From an uncultured Clostridium sp. (GTDB lineage Bacteria > Bacillota > Clostridia > Lachnospirales > Lachnospiraceae), in NCBI GenBank assembly GCA_900539185.1, contig UQBG01000004.1, forward strand, positions 82,287-146,286: 64,000 bases of DNA, given 5' to 3'. The position numbers were made by a program, and so were the translations under genes. Positions 53,431 to 62,308 of this stretch are shown here, piece after piece (position 1 is the stretch's first letter; each line of letters starts with the position of its first letter). Under the pieces are notes generated by a model that saw only the letters and a program-made list of their open reading frames with translations, was not told the DNA's origin and searched no databases.

Positions 53431-54375
53431 ATGACAGAAAAAAAGGCCGGAAGAAATCAAACAATAGATACAACTTTATCAGAAGGGGGCAGATATCTGA
53501 ATCGGTGTTTACACATATCAGAGCCGATAACGGATATTACACAGGTGCTGGATCATACTCTGCAGGGAACTATGGAGGATGTGACGGTATGGCTGCCAAA
53601 GGAAAGTGTGGACTTGATGATTGTGGATCCGCCCTATAATTTGACAAAAGAATTTCATGGAAATACTTTTGCAAAAAAGAGAGAGACTGATTATGAGCAG
53701 TACACCCGGCGGTGGTTGGATTTGACAGCTCCATTATTAAAGAAGAATGGTTCTGTCTATGTATGCTGTGACTGGCAGACCAGTTTGATTATCGGAAGAA
53801 TTTTACCGGAATATTTTACAGTTAGAAATCGTATTACCTGGCAGAGAGAAAAAGGCCGGGGGGCGAAGACAAACTGGAAAAACGGAATGGAAGATATCTG
53901 GTTTGCAACAAACGGAAAAGCATATACATTTAATTTGGATGCGGTAAAGATAAGAAGAAGGGTGATTGCACCATATCGTGTGGATGGTGAACCAAAGGAC
54001 TGGGAAGAGACAAAGGATGGAAACTATCGAGATACCTGTCCATCAAACTTCTGGGATGATATTACGATACCGTTCTGGTCTATGCCGGAAAATACGGCAC
54101 ATCCAACACAGAAACCGGAGAAATTAATAGCAAAACTAATATTGGCAAGTTCTAATCCGGGAGATATCGTGTTTGATCCATTTCTGGGCTCTGGAACAAC
54201 GAGTGTAACTGCAAAGAAGCTGGGACGACACTATTTAGGAATTGAACAAAATGAACAGTACTGTATATGGGCAGAACAACGGTTGGAGATGGCAGAGGAA
54301 GAAAAGGCGATTCAGGGATATGCGGATGGAGTATTTTGGGAACGAAATGCCGGGCGCAAAAGGACAGTGAAATAG
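53431..54375 (+). CDS. Solitary site-specific DNA methyltransferase (beta class)
   Basis: A 314-residue adenine-N6 or cytosine-N4 DNA methyltransferase. The catalytic motif DPPYNL (about residue 68) precedes the SAM-binding FDPFLGSGTTSVTAKKLGR, the beta-class order. HPTQKPEKLI lies between them as usual. Start ATG 53431 (MTEKKAGRNQ) has AAAGG; ATG 53410 is the alternative, and the frame open into tRNA-Phe is not coding. No restriction endonuclease gene is adjacent. It may act in epigenetic regulation or as a leftover of a restriction-modification island next to tRNA genes. The target site cannot be read. Confidence 0.92.
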   Translation: MTEKKAGRNQTIDTTLSEGGRYLNRCLHISEPITDITQVLDHTLQGTMEDVTVWLPKESVDLMIVDPPYNLTKEFHGNTFAKKRETDYEQYTRRWLDLTAPLLKKNGSVYVCCDWQTSLIIGRILPEYFTVRNRITWQREKGRGAKTNWKNGMEDIWFATNGKAYTFNLDAVKIRRRVIAPYRVDGEPKDWEETKDGNYRDTCPSNFWDDITIPFWSMPENTAHPTQKPEKLIAKLILASSNPGDIVFDPFLGSGTTSVTAKKLGRHYLGIEQNEQYCIWAEQRLEMAEEEKAIQGYADGVFWERNAGRKRTVK

Positions 54376-54405
54376 ATTTTAGCGGAAAGGAATCATAGGA
54401 GCGAT

Positions 54406-55857
54406 ATGAAACGAATATTCAACGATACATTACGTGAATATTGTGGAAAAGGTTACTATCCCTGGCATATGCCCGGGCATAAACGGCAGCCGGCTATGCG
54501 GGAACAGGTAAATAGTTTGGAATTGGATTATATGTATGATGTAACGGAGGTTCCGGGGCTGGATAATCTGAATGAACCGGAAGGAGCATTAAAACAGTCG
54601 ATGGAGCAGTTGGCGGCTGTATATGGTAGTTACTGTTCGTACTATTTGATTAATGGCAGTAGTTGTGGGATATTAGCTGCAATTTCTGCTGTTTGCAAAA
54701 GGGGGGATACACTGATACTGGCGAGAAACTGCCATAAGTCTGTTTATCATGCTGTAGCATTGCTTGAATTGAATCCGGTATATGTGTATCCGGATGTGAT
54801 GGAAGAGTATGGAATCTGTGGAAGTATTCGCAGCCTGGAGGTAAAAGAAGCACTAGGCAGATACCCGGAGGCAAAGGCAGTGATTCTTCCGTCTCCGACC
54901 TATGAGGGAATTGTTTCAGATATAGAAGAAATCAGCCGGATTGTACATCAGACAGGAGCTTATCTTATCGTGGATGAGGCACATGGTGCACACATGGAGT
55001 TTGGATCGATTTTTCCACAGACTGCGACTAGGTGTGGGGCGGATCTGGTGATAGAAAGCTTACATAAGACACTACCATGTTATAATCAGTGTGCGATTCT
55101 GCACATAGGTAAAACAGTAGCGAATCCGGAAAGACTACGCTATCGGGTAGAACGGTATTTGCGCGTTTATCAGACGACTTCGCCCTCTTATCTTCTGGTC
55201 GCAAATATGGAAGATGTAATTGCGGCTATGGCAGAGCGAACAGAGGTACAGAGGAAGGAATCAGAGAATCGGTTGCTCAGATATCGGGAAGCGTGGAAAG
55301 CGCTTCGATGGATTCATTTGCTAACACGAGAGGAAGTACAGACTGCCGGAGGATATGACTATGACCGGTCAAAGCTGGTGTTTTGTGTGCCGGTGCAGAC
55401 AGGGTTGACCGGACAAAAGGTGGCAGAGCAGTTAGAAGCAGAGGATGGACTGATTGTGGAAATGGCGTCTCTTCATTATGTATTAGCGATGACCAGTTGT
55501 GCAGATACAGAGGACGGTTATCAGAGGCTGGATCAGGCACTGCGGAAGGTAGAGTCCGGTATTGAGGAGCATGTGAAGCTTCCATATATACAGAATATGC
55601 CGGTGCTGAGCGGAAAAATAAATATGGTGCCGGGCGTTGCCTGGAATGAGAATACAGAGACAGTGAGGCTGGATCAGGCAGTAGGACGAATCGCAGGAGA
55701 GTATGTGACAGTATATCCACCCGGAATCCCGACATTGGTTCCGGGAGAGTCTATAGGAGAACAACAGGTAAATTATCTGAGGGCATGCATAGAAACAGGG
55801 CTGACCGTATATGGTATAGAGGGCAATGACATGAAAATTCAGGTGTTGATACCGTAA
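54406..55857 (+). CDS. Orn/Lys/Arg decarboxylase family protein (YaaO-like)
   Basis: A 483-residue fold-type I PLP enzyme of the ornithine/lysine/arginine decarboxylase group. The N-terminus has YPWHMPGHKR and the PLP phosphate site INGSSCGILAA. The PLP Asp and preceding His lie in LIVDEAHGAHM. The PLP lysine is in ESLHKTLPC. The C-terminal small domain ends in IPTLVPGE. It resembles Bacillus YaaO, whose gene lies in the same neighbourhood (yaaO-tmk-yaaQ-yaaR-holB). It should make a polyamine precursor such as agmatine, cadaverine or putrescine; which one is open. AGGAG precedes ATG 54406. Confidence 0.92.
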   Translation: MKRIFNDTLREYCGKGYYPWHMPGHKRQPAMREQVNSLELDYMYDVTEVPGLDNLNEPEGALKQSMEQLAAVYGSYCSYYLINGSSCGILAAISAVCKRGDTLILARNCHKSVYHAVALLELNPVYVYPDVMEEYGICGSIRSLEVKEALGRYPEAKAVILPSPTYEGIVSDIEEISRIVHQTGAYLIVDEAHGAHMEFGSIFPQTATRCGADLVIESLHKTLPCYNQCAILHIGKTVANPERLRYRVERYLRVYQTTSPSYLLVANMEDVIAAMAERTEVQRKESENRLLRYREAWKALRWIHLLTREEVQTAGGYDYDRSKLVFCVPVQTGLTGQKVAEQLEAEDGLIVEMASLHYVLAMTSCADTEDGYQRLDQALRKVESGIEEHVKLPYIQNMPVLSGKINMVPGVAWNENTETVRLDQAVGRIAGEYVTVYPPGIPTLVPGESIGEQQVNYLRACIETGLTVYGIEGNDMKIQVLIP

Positions 55858-55983
55858 GGAATTCGAAACGATTTGTTTATTGCATGTTTTCGTGGGCTGT
55901 GATACCATGATAGCTATAAGTATATATGATATATTTATGAATCTATCAAGAATAAAAAAAGTAAGAAGGAAGGATTATTTATT

Positions 55984-56556
55984 ATGAGCAATTCTGATTT
56001 AGCAACATTGTTTTCGTCAACAGCGATACTGGGAATTATTGTTACTATTTTTACAATCGCATTTGCAGTGTCTATTCTTGTGTACGTTTTGAACTGTATT
56101 GGGTTGTATCGGATGGCAAAGAAATTGAACCATAAGTATTCATGGCTGGCATGGATTCCGATTGCACAGTACTGGCTGCTGTTCGATATGCCAAAGAAGG
56201 GACTGGAAGTGTTGGCATTTAAGAAGACGATACAGAATCGTACAAATGCATTTTGGATCTATATTGCATTATCATTCGGTGGTGGTATCGTAACCAGTAT
56301 TTTAGGAATTATTCCAATTATCGGAACATTACTGGCACCGCTGGTACCGATTGCCATGACGGTAGGTATGATATTTATTTTGTATCCAGCCTATAAGGAT
56401 CTGTATGAGATCTTTCTTCCGGAGTCAAGTGTACAGGGGTATGCAATCGGAAGTATTATCTGTTTATTCCTGGTACCGTTTGTAACATCCATTCTGTTGC
56501 TGGTTGCTTCTTCAAAAGAGCCGATTGAAGTTGTAGATTCTTCCTATAATGCATAA
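55984..56556 (+). CDS. Uncharacterised multi-pass membrane protein
   Basis: No family recognised. The 190-residue protein has four or five hydrophobic helices (ILGIIVTIFTIAFAVSILVY, SWLAWIPIAQYWLLFDMP, IALSFGGGIVTSILGIIP, LLAPLVPIAMTVGMIFILYP, IGSIICLFLVPFVTSILLLV). The SWLAWIPIAQYWLLFD segment is also seen in small DUF-type membrane proteins of clostridia. GGAAGGA lies before ATG 55984. It sits between the decarboxylase and the amino acid transporter, with a separate promoter following it. Function unknown. Confidence 0.75.
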   Translation: MSNSDLATLFSSTAILGIIVTIFTIAFAVSILVYVLNCIGLYRMAKKLNHKYSWLAWIPIAQYWLLFDMPKKGLEVLAFKKTIQNRTNAFWIYIALSFGGGIVTSILGIIPIIGTLLAPLVPIAMTVGMIFILYPAYKDLYEIFLPESSVQGYAIGSIICLFLVPFVTSILLLVASSKEPIEVVDSSYNA

Positions 56557-56580
56557 TATTGTGAGGAAATGGTGTAACCA

Positions 56581-56610
56581 TTGACAAAACATATAAAAAT
56601 AGTGTAAGAT
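56581..56610 (+). promoter_or_regulatory. Promoter of the amino acid ABC transporter
   Basis: TTGACA (56581-56586), an 18-base spacer and TAAGAT (56605-56610), 57 bases before the binding-protein start. No riboswitch-like structure is obvious. Confidence 0.75.
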
Positions 56611-56667
56611 TCGTTAGTAATCAAAGTAATAAGGAAGAAAATACAGGGAAATGAGGTTGATAGGATT

Positions 56668-57531
56668 ATGAAGAAATTAGGTGCTAAATTAGCGGCTATT
56701 GGTATGATAGCAGCGATGGCAGTTGGATTGTCCGGTTGTGGTAATACAGGTGCTTCAGGGAATGGAGTTGTTAAGACGATTGATATTTCTTTGACAGATG
56801 AGCAGTATGCATTTGGTGTAGATAAGAACAATGAAGAACTGCTGAGTCAGGCAAATGAGTATATTGCACAGATTAAGGAAGATGGAACACTGGATAAGAT
56901 CTGTGAGAATTATTTTGGGGATGGTACGCCACAGGGTGTTACTTCCGCAAAGGAAGATGATTCTAAGGATCAGTTAGTGGTAGCAACCAATGCAGAGTTC
57001 TCTCCGTTTGAATATAAGGAAGGTGATACCTTCTATGGTATTGATATGGAGCTGGCACAGGGATTGGCAGATTATTTGAATAAGGAACTGGTGATTCTGG
57101 ATGTGGACTTTGAAGCAGTATGTACGTATGTAGATACCGGTAAGGCGGATATGGCAATTGCCGGTTTAACCATTAATGAAACCAGAAAGGAAAGTGTAAA
57201 CTTTACAGATTCTTATTATACAGCGTCTCAGGTTCTGATCGTTCCGGAGAGTGATACAAGCTTTGATGAGTGTCAGACAGCAGATGATGTACTGGATGTT
57301 CTTTCTAAGCATGATGCAGGAAAGATCGGTGGTCAGACCGGAACAACGGCAGAGTTCTATGTAAAGGGCGATGCTGACTGGGGATTTGACGGAATCGAGA
57401 ATATGAGCTGGGTTGGTTATACATCAGGTTCTCTGGCAGTAAATGATATGTTATCCGGTAATATTGATTATGTTATGATTGATCAGGCTCCGGCTAATAT
57501 GATTGTTAAGAAGGTAAATGCAGCAAACTAA
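56668..57531 (+). CDS. Polar amino acid binding lipoprotein with permuted domain order
   Basis: A 287-residue solute-binding lipoprotein. Signal peptide with lipobox LSGC (Cys24). Residues about 34-86 read like the C-terminal end of family 3 binding proteins (VKTIDISLTDEQYAFGV, then AQIKEDGTLDKICENYFGDG). Residues 102-287 read like the normal N-terminal start and both lobes up to IDQAPANMIVKKVN, where the ordinary protein would continue with the segment found at the N-terminus. Total length equals one binding protein, so this is a circular permutation rather than a fusion. Ligand probably cystine, glutamine or a similar amino acid. A hairpin follows, then permease and ATPase. Confidence 0.88.
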   Translation: MKKLGAKLAAIGMIAAMAVGLSGCGNTGASGNGVVKTIDISLTDEQYAFGVDKNNEELLSQANEYIAQIKEDGTLDKICENYFGDGTPQGVTSAKEDDSKDQLVVATNAEFSPFEYKEGDTFYGIDMELAQGLADYLNKELVILDVDFEAVCTYVDTGKADMAIAGLTINETRKESVNFTDSYYTASQVLIVPESDTSFDECQTADDVLDVLSKHDAGKIGGQTGTTAEFYVKGDADWGFDGIENMSWVGYTSGSLAVNDMLSGNIDYVMIDQAPANMIVKKVNAAN

Positions 57532-57543
57532 TGCAGTGATAAA

Positions 57544-57577
57544 AGAGGAAACCTGTCCTGAACGACAGGTTTCTTCT
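57544..57577 (+). terminator. Hairpin between binding-protein and permease genes
   Basis: A 14-bp stem (AGAGGAAACCTGTC / GACAGGTTTCTTCT, one G-U pair) with loop CTGAAC. The T-run is poor, so it may stabilise the binding-protein mRNA or cause partial termination, giving more binding protein than transporter. Confidence 0.7.
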
Positions 57578-57600
57578 CATATTATACACGAGGGAAAATT

Positions 57601-58314
57601 ATGACAATTCAATCGCTTTCAACTAAATGGAATATGTTTATAGACACCTTTTTGAATAAGGGTGGTTATAAAGAAGTCGTAACAGGACTGATTAATACTT
57701 TGATTATAGCATTGGTAGCACTGGTTTTAGGTATTATCATCGGTACTATTATAGCGGCTATCGAGGTACAGCCGAGAAAAGGAAAGGTACTGGATGTATT
57801 AAGACGGATTTGTAGTATTTATGTAGCCTTTTTCCGGGGAACACCAATTGTTGTTCAGTTATTGCTGGGATACTTTGTACTGTTACCATTGTTTGGATGG
57901 AATCTGCCGTCTGTAGCAGTTGCAATTATCATTATGGGCTTGAATAGCGGAGCCTATGTATCTGAAATTATGAGATCCGGTATTTTGTCTGTAGATATCG
58001 GGCAGATGGAAGCCGGTCGTGCCATGGGTCTGGGATATGGTACAACGATGCAGAAGATTATTATTCCACAGGCAGTGAAGAATATTCTGCCGACACTGGG
58101 AAATGAACTGATATCTTTGATAAAGGAGACATCGGTTGTCAGCTTTATCGGTGTTGTGGATCTATATAAAGCATTTCGGACGATTGGATCCGGAAACTAC
58201 GAGTATATGATGCCATTTCTTGTTATGGCAGTTATTTATATAGGAATTATCCTGATTATAACCTTTGCGTTAAAGATGATGGAAAGGGGGCTGCGAGCAA
58301 GTGATAAGCGTTAG
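57601..58314 (+). CDS. Polar amino acid ABC transporter permease
   Basis: A 237-residue His/Glu/Gln/Arg-type permease with five helices. The conserved coupling loop is [22 protein letters not shown] (family EAA motif), and [13 protein letters not shown] is the usual family signature. It forms a homodimer with the ATPase. The ATPase gene starts within its last 14 bases. AGGGAAA precedes ATG 57601. Confidence 0.95.
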   Translation: MTIQSLSTKWNMFIDTFLNKGGYKEVVTGLINTLIIALVALVLGIIIGTIIAAIEVQPRKGKVLDVLRRICSIYVAFFRGTPIVVQLLLGYFVLLPLFGWNLPSVAVAIIIMGLNSGAYVSEIMRSGILSVDIGQMEAGRAMGLGYGTTMQKIIIPQAVKNILPTLGNELISLIKETSVVSFIGVVDLYKAFRTIGSGNYEYMMPFLVMAVIYIGIILIITFALKMMERGLRASDKR

Positions 58315-59221
58315 AAATGTGTATAAGAACTTTGGAGACTTACATGTATTAAAGGGTGTAAGCAGTGAGATACAAAAGGGAGAAAAGGTTGTAATTATCG
58401 GACCTTCCGGGAGTGGTAAGAGTACGCTCTTACGCTGTATGAATTTATTAGAGGAGCCTACGTATGGAGAGGTATGGCTGGATGACCAGCTTCTGACACC
58501 GGCAGATCCGTACCTTCATCCGGAGGTTATGAAGGCATCAAAGACTTATCAGAAGCTGCTGGCAGAAGCAGGCAGTACCGGAACGGCAGATGAGAAGCTG
58601 GAGCAGGAACTGCTTCATCGGATTCGGCAGGAAGACCTGTTGAACGAGAAGCATGAGGGAAAGCTGTATAAGGAGACTTTGAAGCAGATAGAGAAGGAAA
58701 AACGGGTAAATGTAAATCTGGCGAGACAGCGGGTTGGTATGGTATTTCAGCATTTTAATCTGTTTCATAATCTGACCGTTATGGAGAATCTGACCTTGGC
58801 TCCGGTTACGTTAAAGCTACAGACATTAGAAGAGGCAACAGCCAAGGCAACCGAGTTATTAAATCGAATAGGTCTTTATGATAAGAAGGATGAATATCCG
58901 AGCAAGTTATCCGGTGGACAGAAGCAGAGAATCGCAATTGTCCGTTCTCTGGTTATGAATCCGGAGGCGTTACTGTTTGATGAACCGACATCGGCATTGG
59001 ATCCGGAGATGGTAGGAGAGGTATTGGAGCTGATTCGGGAACTGGCAGAGGAAGGTATGACGATGGTTATTGTAACCCATGAGATGGGCTTTGCCAGAGA
59101 AGTCGCCACCAGAGTTATGTTTATGGATGGTGGAGAGATTAAAGAAGAGAATACACCGGAGGAGTTCTTTGGACATCCGCAGAATCCTCGGCTGCAGGAA
59201 TTTTTATCCAAGGTTCTATAG
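58301..59221 (+). CDS. Polar amino acid ABC transporter ATPase with long insertion
   Basis: A 306-residue ATPase, about 60 residues longer than family norm. Walker [10 protein letters not shown] (34-42), Q-loop MVFQHFNLF (about 150), signature LSGGQKQR, Walker [13 protein letters not shown], switch VTHEMGFA. Between the first beta strands and the Q-loop, residues about 66-136 are an extra helical, charged segment ([35 protein letters not shown]). It uses a GTG start overlapping the permease, after GAAAGGGGG. The insertion leaves all catalytic motifs intact, so the protein should work. Confidence 0.94.
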   Translation: MISVRNVYKNFGDLHVLKGVSSEIQKGEKVVIIGPSGSGKSTLLRCMNLLEEPTYGEVWLDDQLLTPADPYLHPEVMKASKTYQKLLAEAGSTGTADEKLEQELLHRIRQEDLLNEKHEGKLYKETLKQIEKEKRVNVNLARQRVGMVFQHFNLFHNLTVMENLTLAPVTLKLQTLEEATAKATELLNRIGLYDKKDEYPSKLSGGQKQRIAIVRSLVMNPEALLFDEPTSALDPEMVGEVLELIRELAEEGMTMVIVTHEMGFAREVATRVMFMDGGEIKEENTPEEFFGHPQNPRLQEFLSKVL

Positions 59222-59244
59222 GATATACGAGTGGAGAAGATACA

Positions 59245-59853
59245 TTGAGTAAGATATACTGTATAATAGGCAAAAGTGGTGCCGGAAAGGATACCATCTA
59301 TAAGAAGATTCTGGAGCAGCAAAGGCCGGATCTGATACCGGTGATTCCCTGTACAACGAGACCCAGAAGAATCGATGAGGTCGAAGGTGTGAATTATCAC
59401 TTTGTAGATGAGGTACAGCTGGCGGAATACAAGGAACGAAAGCAGATTCTGGAACTCAGAAGCTATCATACAACGCAGGGAATCTGGAGCTATTTTACAC
59501 TGAAGTTTCCGTTGGAGGCAGGGAAAGATTATATCCTGATCACAACACTGGAAGGAGTAGAGGCTATGCTGGAGCATTATGATCCGGCGGTGGTTCAGGT
59601 AGTATATCTGTATATTCCGGATAGAGAGCGACTGGAACGTTGTATACAAAGAGAGTCCTTGCAGGCAGTGCCGAATTATGCAGAGGTGTGTCGGCGGTTT
59701 CTGGCTGATCAGGAGGACTTTTCGGAAGAACGGTTAAAGCAGCTGCCGCAGGTGCATTTTATAGATACAAGCGTGTCTGTTGAGGACTGTGTAGAGCGGT
59801 GGAATCGGTTATATCAGAAGATATCTGTTGAATCAGAGGGAATCGGTCGATAA
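59245..59853 (+). CDS. Guanylate kinase-like protein
   Basis: A 202-residue P-loop kinase of guanylate kinase type: IGKSGAGKDT as the P-loop, PCTTRPRRIDEVEGVNYHFV as the GMP-binding region, and the later LYIPDRERLERCIQRE. The P-loop ends GKDT rather than GKST. The gene sits where tmk is found in other Firmicutes (before yaaR-holB). A true gmk usually lies elsewhere (with rpoZ/dnaK-type neighbours), so this could be a paralogue with another nucleotide or non-nucleotide substrate. TTG start 59245 has GGAGA. Confidence 0.82.
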   Translation: MSKIYCIIGKSGAGKDTIYKKILEQQRPDLIPVIPCTTRPRRIDEVEGVNYHFVDEVQLAEYKERKQILELRSYHTTQGIWSYFTLKFPLEAGKDYILITTLEGVEAMLEHYDPAVVQVVYLYIPDRERLERCIQRESLQAVPNYAEVCRRFLADQEDFSEERLKQLPQVHFIDTSVSVEDCVERWNRLYQKISVESEGIGR

Positions 59854-59879
59854 TAATAGTATAGGGGAGGTCGGAGTAA

Positions 59880-60326
59880 ATGGATATTAAGCAGTTAGAC
59901 GCAATATCACAGCTAACTCAGGTGGATGCTTCAGAAGCAGTAAAAAACACCGGAAATGATGACTTTAAGTTTACTCTGGTCAGTCATATTCAGGAGAGTG
60001 AGCTTCAGGCGAAGATGGAAGGCCTGATGAAGGAGATTGAACTGGAAGGACAGAGAATCGCCAGACATAAAGATATCCGGGATATGAAGCGTTATCGGGC
60101 AAAGATTAAGGAATTTATGAATGAAGTAACCGCCAGGTCGTATTCGTTTTCCAGAGAAAACTTTCTCGATCGACGAGGAAGACATCGGGTATATGGCATT
60201 ATACATTTGATTGATGAGGATCTGGATAAGCTGGCAGGTGCCTTGATGGAGGAAGAGAAGGATCATCTGGAGATTCTGAGATTGATAGATGATATTCGTG
60301 GCATGTTGATTGATATTTTGACTTAA
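59880..60326 (+). CDS. yaaR: YaaR family protein (DUF327)
   Basis: A 148-residue, helical, charged protein of the YaaR/DUF327 family (RYRAKIKEFMNEVTARSYSF, DRRGRHRVYGIIHLIDEDLD). Function is not established. It is nearly always found directly before holB, as here, which suggests a link to DNA replication or its regulation. GGGGAGG lies before the start. The holB start is 14 bases past the stop. Confidence 0.93.
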   Translation: MDIKQLDAISQLTQVDASEAVKNTGNDDFKFTLVSHIQESELQAKMEGLMKEIELEGQRIARHKDIRDMKRYRAKIKEFMNEVTARSYSFSRENFLDRRGRHRVYGIIHLIDEDLDKLAGALMEEEKDHLEILRLIDDIRGMLIDILT

Positions 60327-60340
60327 AGAGGGTGTTTTGC

Positions 60341-61351
60341 ATGGCAACATTTAAGGATGTAGTAGGACATGAAAGTATAATTGGACATTTTAGAAGCAGT
60401 ATTGAGCAGGGGAAGGTGGCCCATGCATACCTGATCCATGGAGAAAAAGGAACCGGGAAAAAAATGCTGGCCGGACTGTTTGCTAAGACACTGGAGTGTG
60501 AAGCGGGTGGTACGGATCCTTGCGGAACGTGTCGTTCCTGTGTGCAGTGCGATAGCGGCAATCAGCCGGATATTATATGGGTGACACATGAGAAACCAAC
60601 GGTGATCTCTGTAGATGATATCCGGGAACAGGTGAATAAGGATATTATAGTACGACCATATAGCAGTCGGTATAAGGTGTACATTATTCCCGAAGCAGAG
60701 CTGATGAATCCACAGGCCCAGAATGCTCTGTTAAAGACGATTGAAGAACCGCCGGAATATGCAGTGCTTATGTTACTGACAAATAATATAGATAAGATGC
60801 TGCCAACGATTATATCCAGATGCATTACATTGAATCTGAAACCGGTCGGAGAACTGGATATGATGGAATATTTGTCCGGAATGGGTGTGCCGGCCGCAAA
60901 GGCGAAGTTCTGTGTGGGATTTGCCTTTGGTAATCTGGGAAAGGCTGTACGTTTGGCTACATCGGAGGAATATAATGAAATCAAGCAGGACTGTGTTCAG
61001 ATTCTGAAGAATATTAACCACATGGAAGTATATGAGTTGATCGATGCGGTAAAGAAGATGTCGAAGTATAAGCTGGATATCTATGATTATATTGATCTGA
61101 TGATGATGTGGTATCGGGATATCCTGATGTTAAAGGTATCCGGTTCTCCGGATAAGTTGTTATTTAAGGAAGAATATAGTACACTAAAGCAGCAGGCAAA
61201 TTATATTTCCTATGAGGGAATTGAAAATGTTCTGGAAGCACTGGATAAAGTAAAGGTTCGGCTGGAAGCAAATGTAAACTTTGATATAGCCATGGAACTG
61301 CTGTTATTGACCATAAAGGAGAATCAGAATGATAGAAGTAATCGGAGTTAG
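60341..61351 (+). CDS. holB: DNA polymerase III delta' subunit
   Basis: A 336-residue clamp-loader subunit. Start ATG 60341 (MATFKDVVGHESIIGHF). The P-loop is HGEKGTGKK. The zinc-binding Cys cluster is CGTCRSCVQC plus an upstream Cys (CEAGGTDPC). SRC sensor-type ISRCITLNLKP and KTIEEPPEYAVLMLLT are present. The usual P-loop Lys-Ser/Thr is Lys-Lys (GKK), consistent with delta' lacking ATP hydrolysis. The ricT start lies 23 bases inside its 3' end. Confidence 0.95.
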   Translation: MATFKDVVGHESIIGHFRSSIEQGKVAHAYLIHGEKGTGKKMLAGLFAKTLECEAGGTDPCGTCRSCVQCDSGNQPDIIWVTHEKPTVISVDDIREQVNKDIIVRPYSSRYKVYIIPEAELMNPQAQNALLKTIEEPPEYAVLMLLTNNIDKMLPTIISRCITLNLKPVGELDMMEYLSGMGVPAAKAKFCVGFAFGNLGKAVRLATSEEYNEIKQDCVQILKNINHMEVYELIDAVKKMSKYKLDIYDYIDLMMMWYRDILMLKVSGSPDKLLFKEEYSTLKQQANYISYEGIENVLEALDKVKVRLEANVNFDIAMELLLLTIKENQNDRSNRS

Positions 61352-62246
61352 ATTTCGGGAAACAGGTAAGATTTATTTCTTTAATCCACTGGATATCGAG
61401 ATCGAGGCAGGCGATAATGTTATAGTAGAGACTGCCAGAGGCATGGAATATGGCAAGGTGGTCTATGGAAGACGAACCATTGATGAAAAAAAGATGTCCG
61501 CGCCATTGAAGCCCATTATAAGAAAAGCAACTGAGGCAGATGTTCAGAAGGACAAGCGGAATAAGGAAAAGTGTAAGGAAGCATTTCAGATCTGTCTGGA
61601 TAAGATTGCAAAGCATAAGCTGGATATGAAACTGATTGAAGCGGAGTATACATTTGATAATAATAAGGTATTATTCTATTTTACAGCGGATGGACGAATC
61701 GACTTCCGGGAACTGGTAAAGGATCTGGCGTCTGTGTTCCGGACAAGAATTGAGCTACGTCAGATCGGGGTTCGGGATGAGACGAAGATCATGGGTGGTA
61801 TCGGTATCTGTGGAAGAGAGTTGTGCTGCCATAGTTATCTGTCAGATTTTGCACCGGTATCCATTAAAATGGCAAAGGAGCAGAGTTTGTCTTTGAATCC
61901 GTCAAAGATATCCGGAGTATGTGGAAGATTAATGTGTTGTCTGAATCATGAGGAGGCAACCTATGAGTACCTGAATGACCGGATGCCAAATATAGGAGAC
62001 TATGTGAAGCTGCCGAGTGGTCAAAAGGGTGAAGTAACAGGTACGAATGTTTTACGTCAGAATGTCAAGGTTCTGGTGACGAATGATGCGGGTGAAAAGG
62101 AGATAATGGAGTTTAAGGTAGATGAACTCCGGTTTAAACCGAAGCGTCATAGGGATAAAAATAAGGTCAGTGCTGAGGAACTGAAAGAACTGGAAGAGCT
62201 GGAAAAGCAGGAGAAGAAGGAAGGAAAGTCCAAACTGGATGACTAG
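61329..62246 (+). CDS. ricT: RicT (YaaT, PSP1-domain) regulatory protein
   Basis: A 305-residue PSP1-domain protein. N-terminus IEVIGVRFRETGKIYFF, then YFTADGRIDFRELVKDLASV and the two conserved Cys motifs GICGRELCCHSYL and GVCGRLMCCLNHE. RicT with RicA and RicF binds [4Fe-4S] clusters and drives RNase Y-dependent mRNA maturation and sporulation in Bacillus. It overlaps holB, as is normal. The C-terminal tail is Lys/Glu-rich. Confidence 0.95.
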   Translation: MIEVIGVRFRETGKIYFFNPLDIEIEAGDNVIVETARGMEYGKVVYGRRTIDEKKMSAPLKPIIRKATEADVQKDKRNKEKCKEAFQICLDKIAKHKLDMKLIEAEYTFDNNKVLFYFTADGRIDFRELVKDLASVFRTRIELRQIGVRDETKIMGGIGICGRELCCHSYLSDFAPVSIKMAKEQSLSLNPSKISGVCGRLMCCLNHEEATYEYLNDRMPNIGDYVKLPSGQKGEVTGTNVLRQNVKVLVTNDAGEKEIMEFKVDELRFKPKRHRDKNKVSAEELKELEELEKQEKKEGKSKLDD

Positions 62247-62308
62247 AAAGCATACAGTGTAAGGAGTGTAGGCAGCAGATGGAAGAATGCAGAACAGAGA
62301 GAGGAAAC

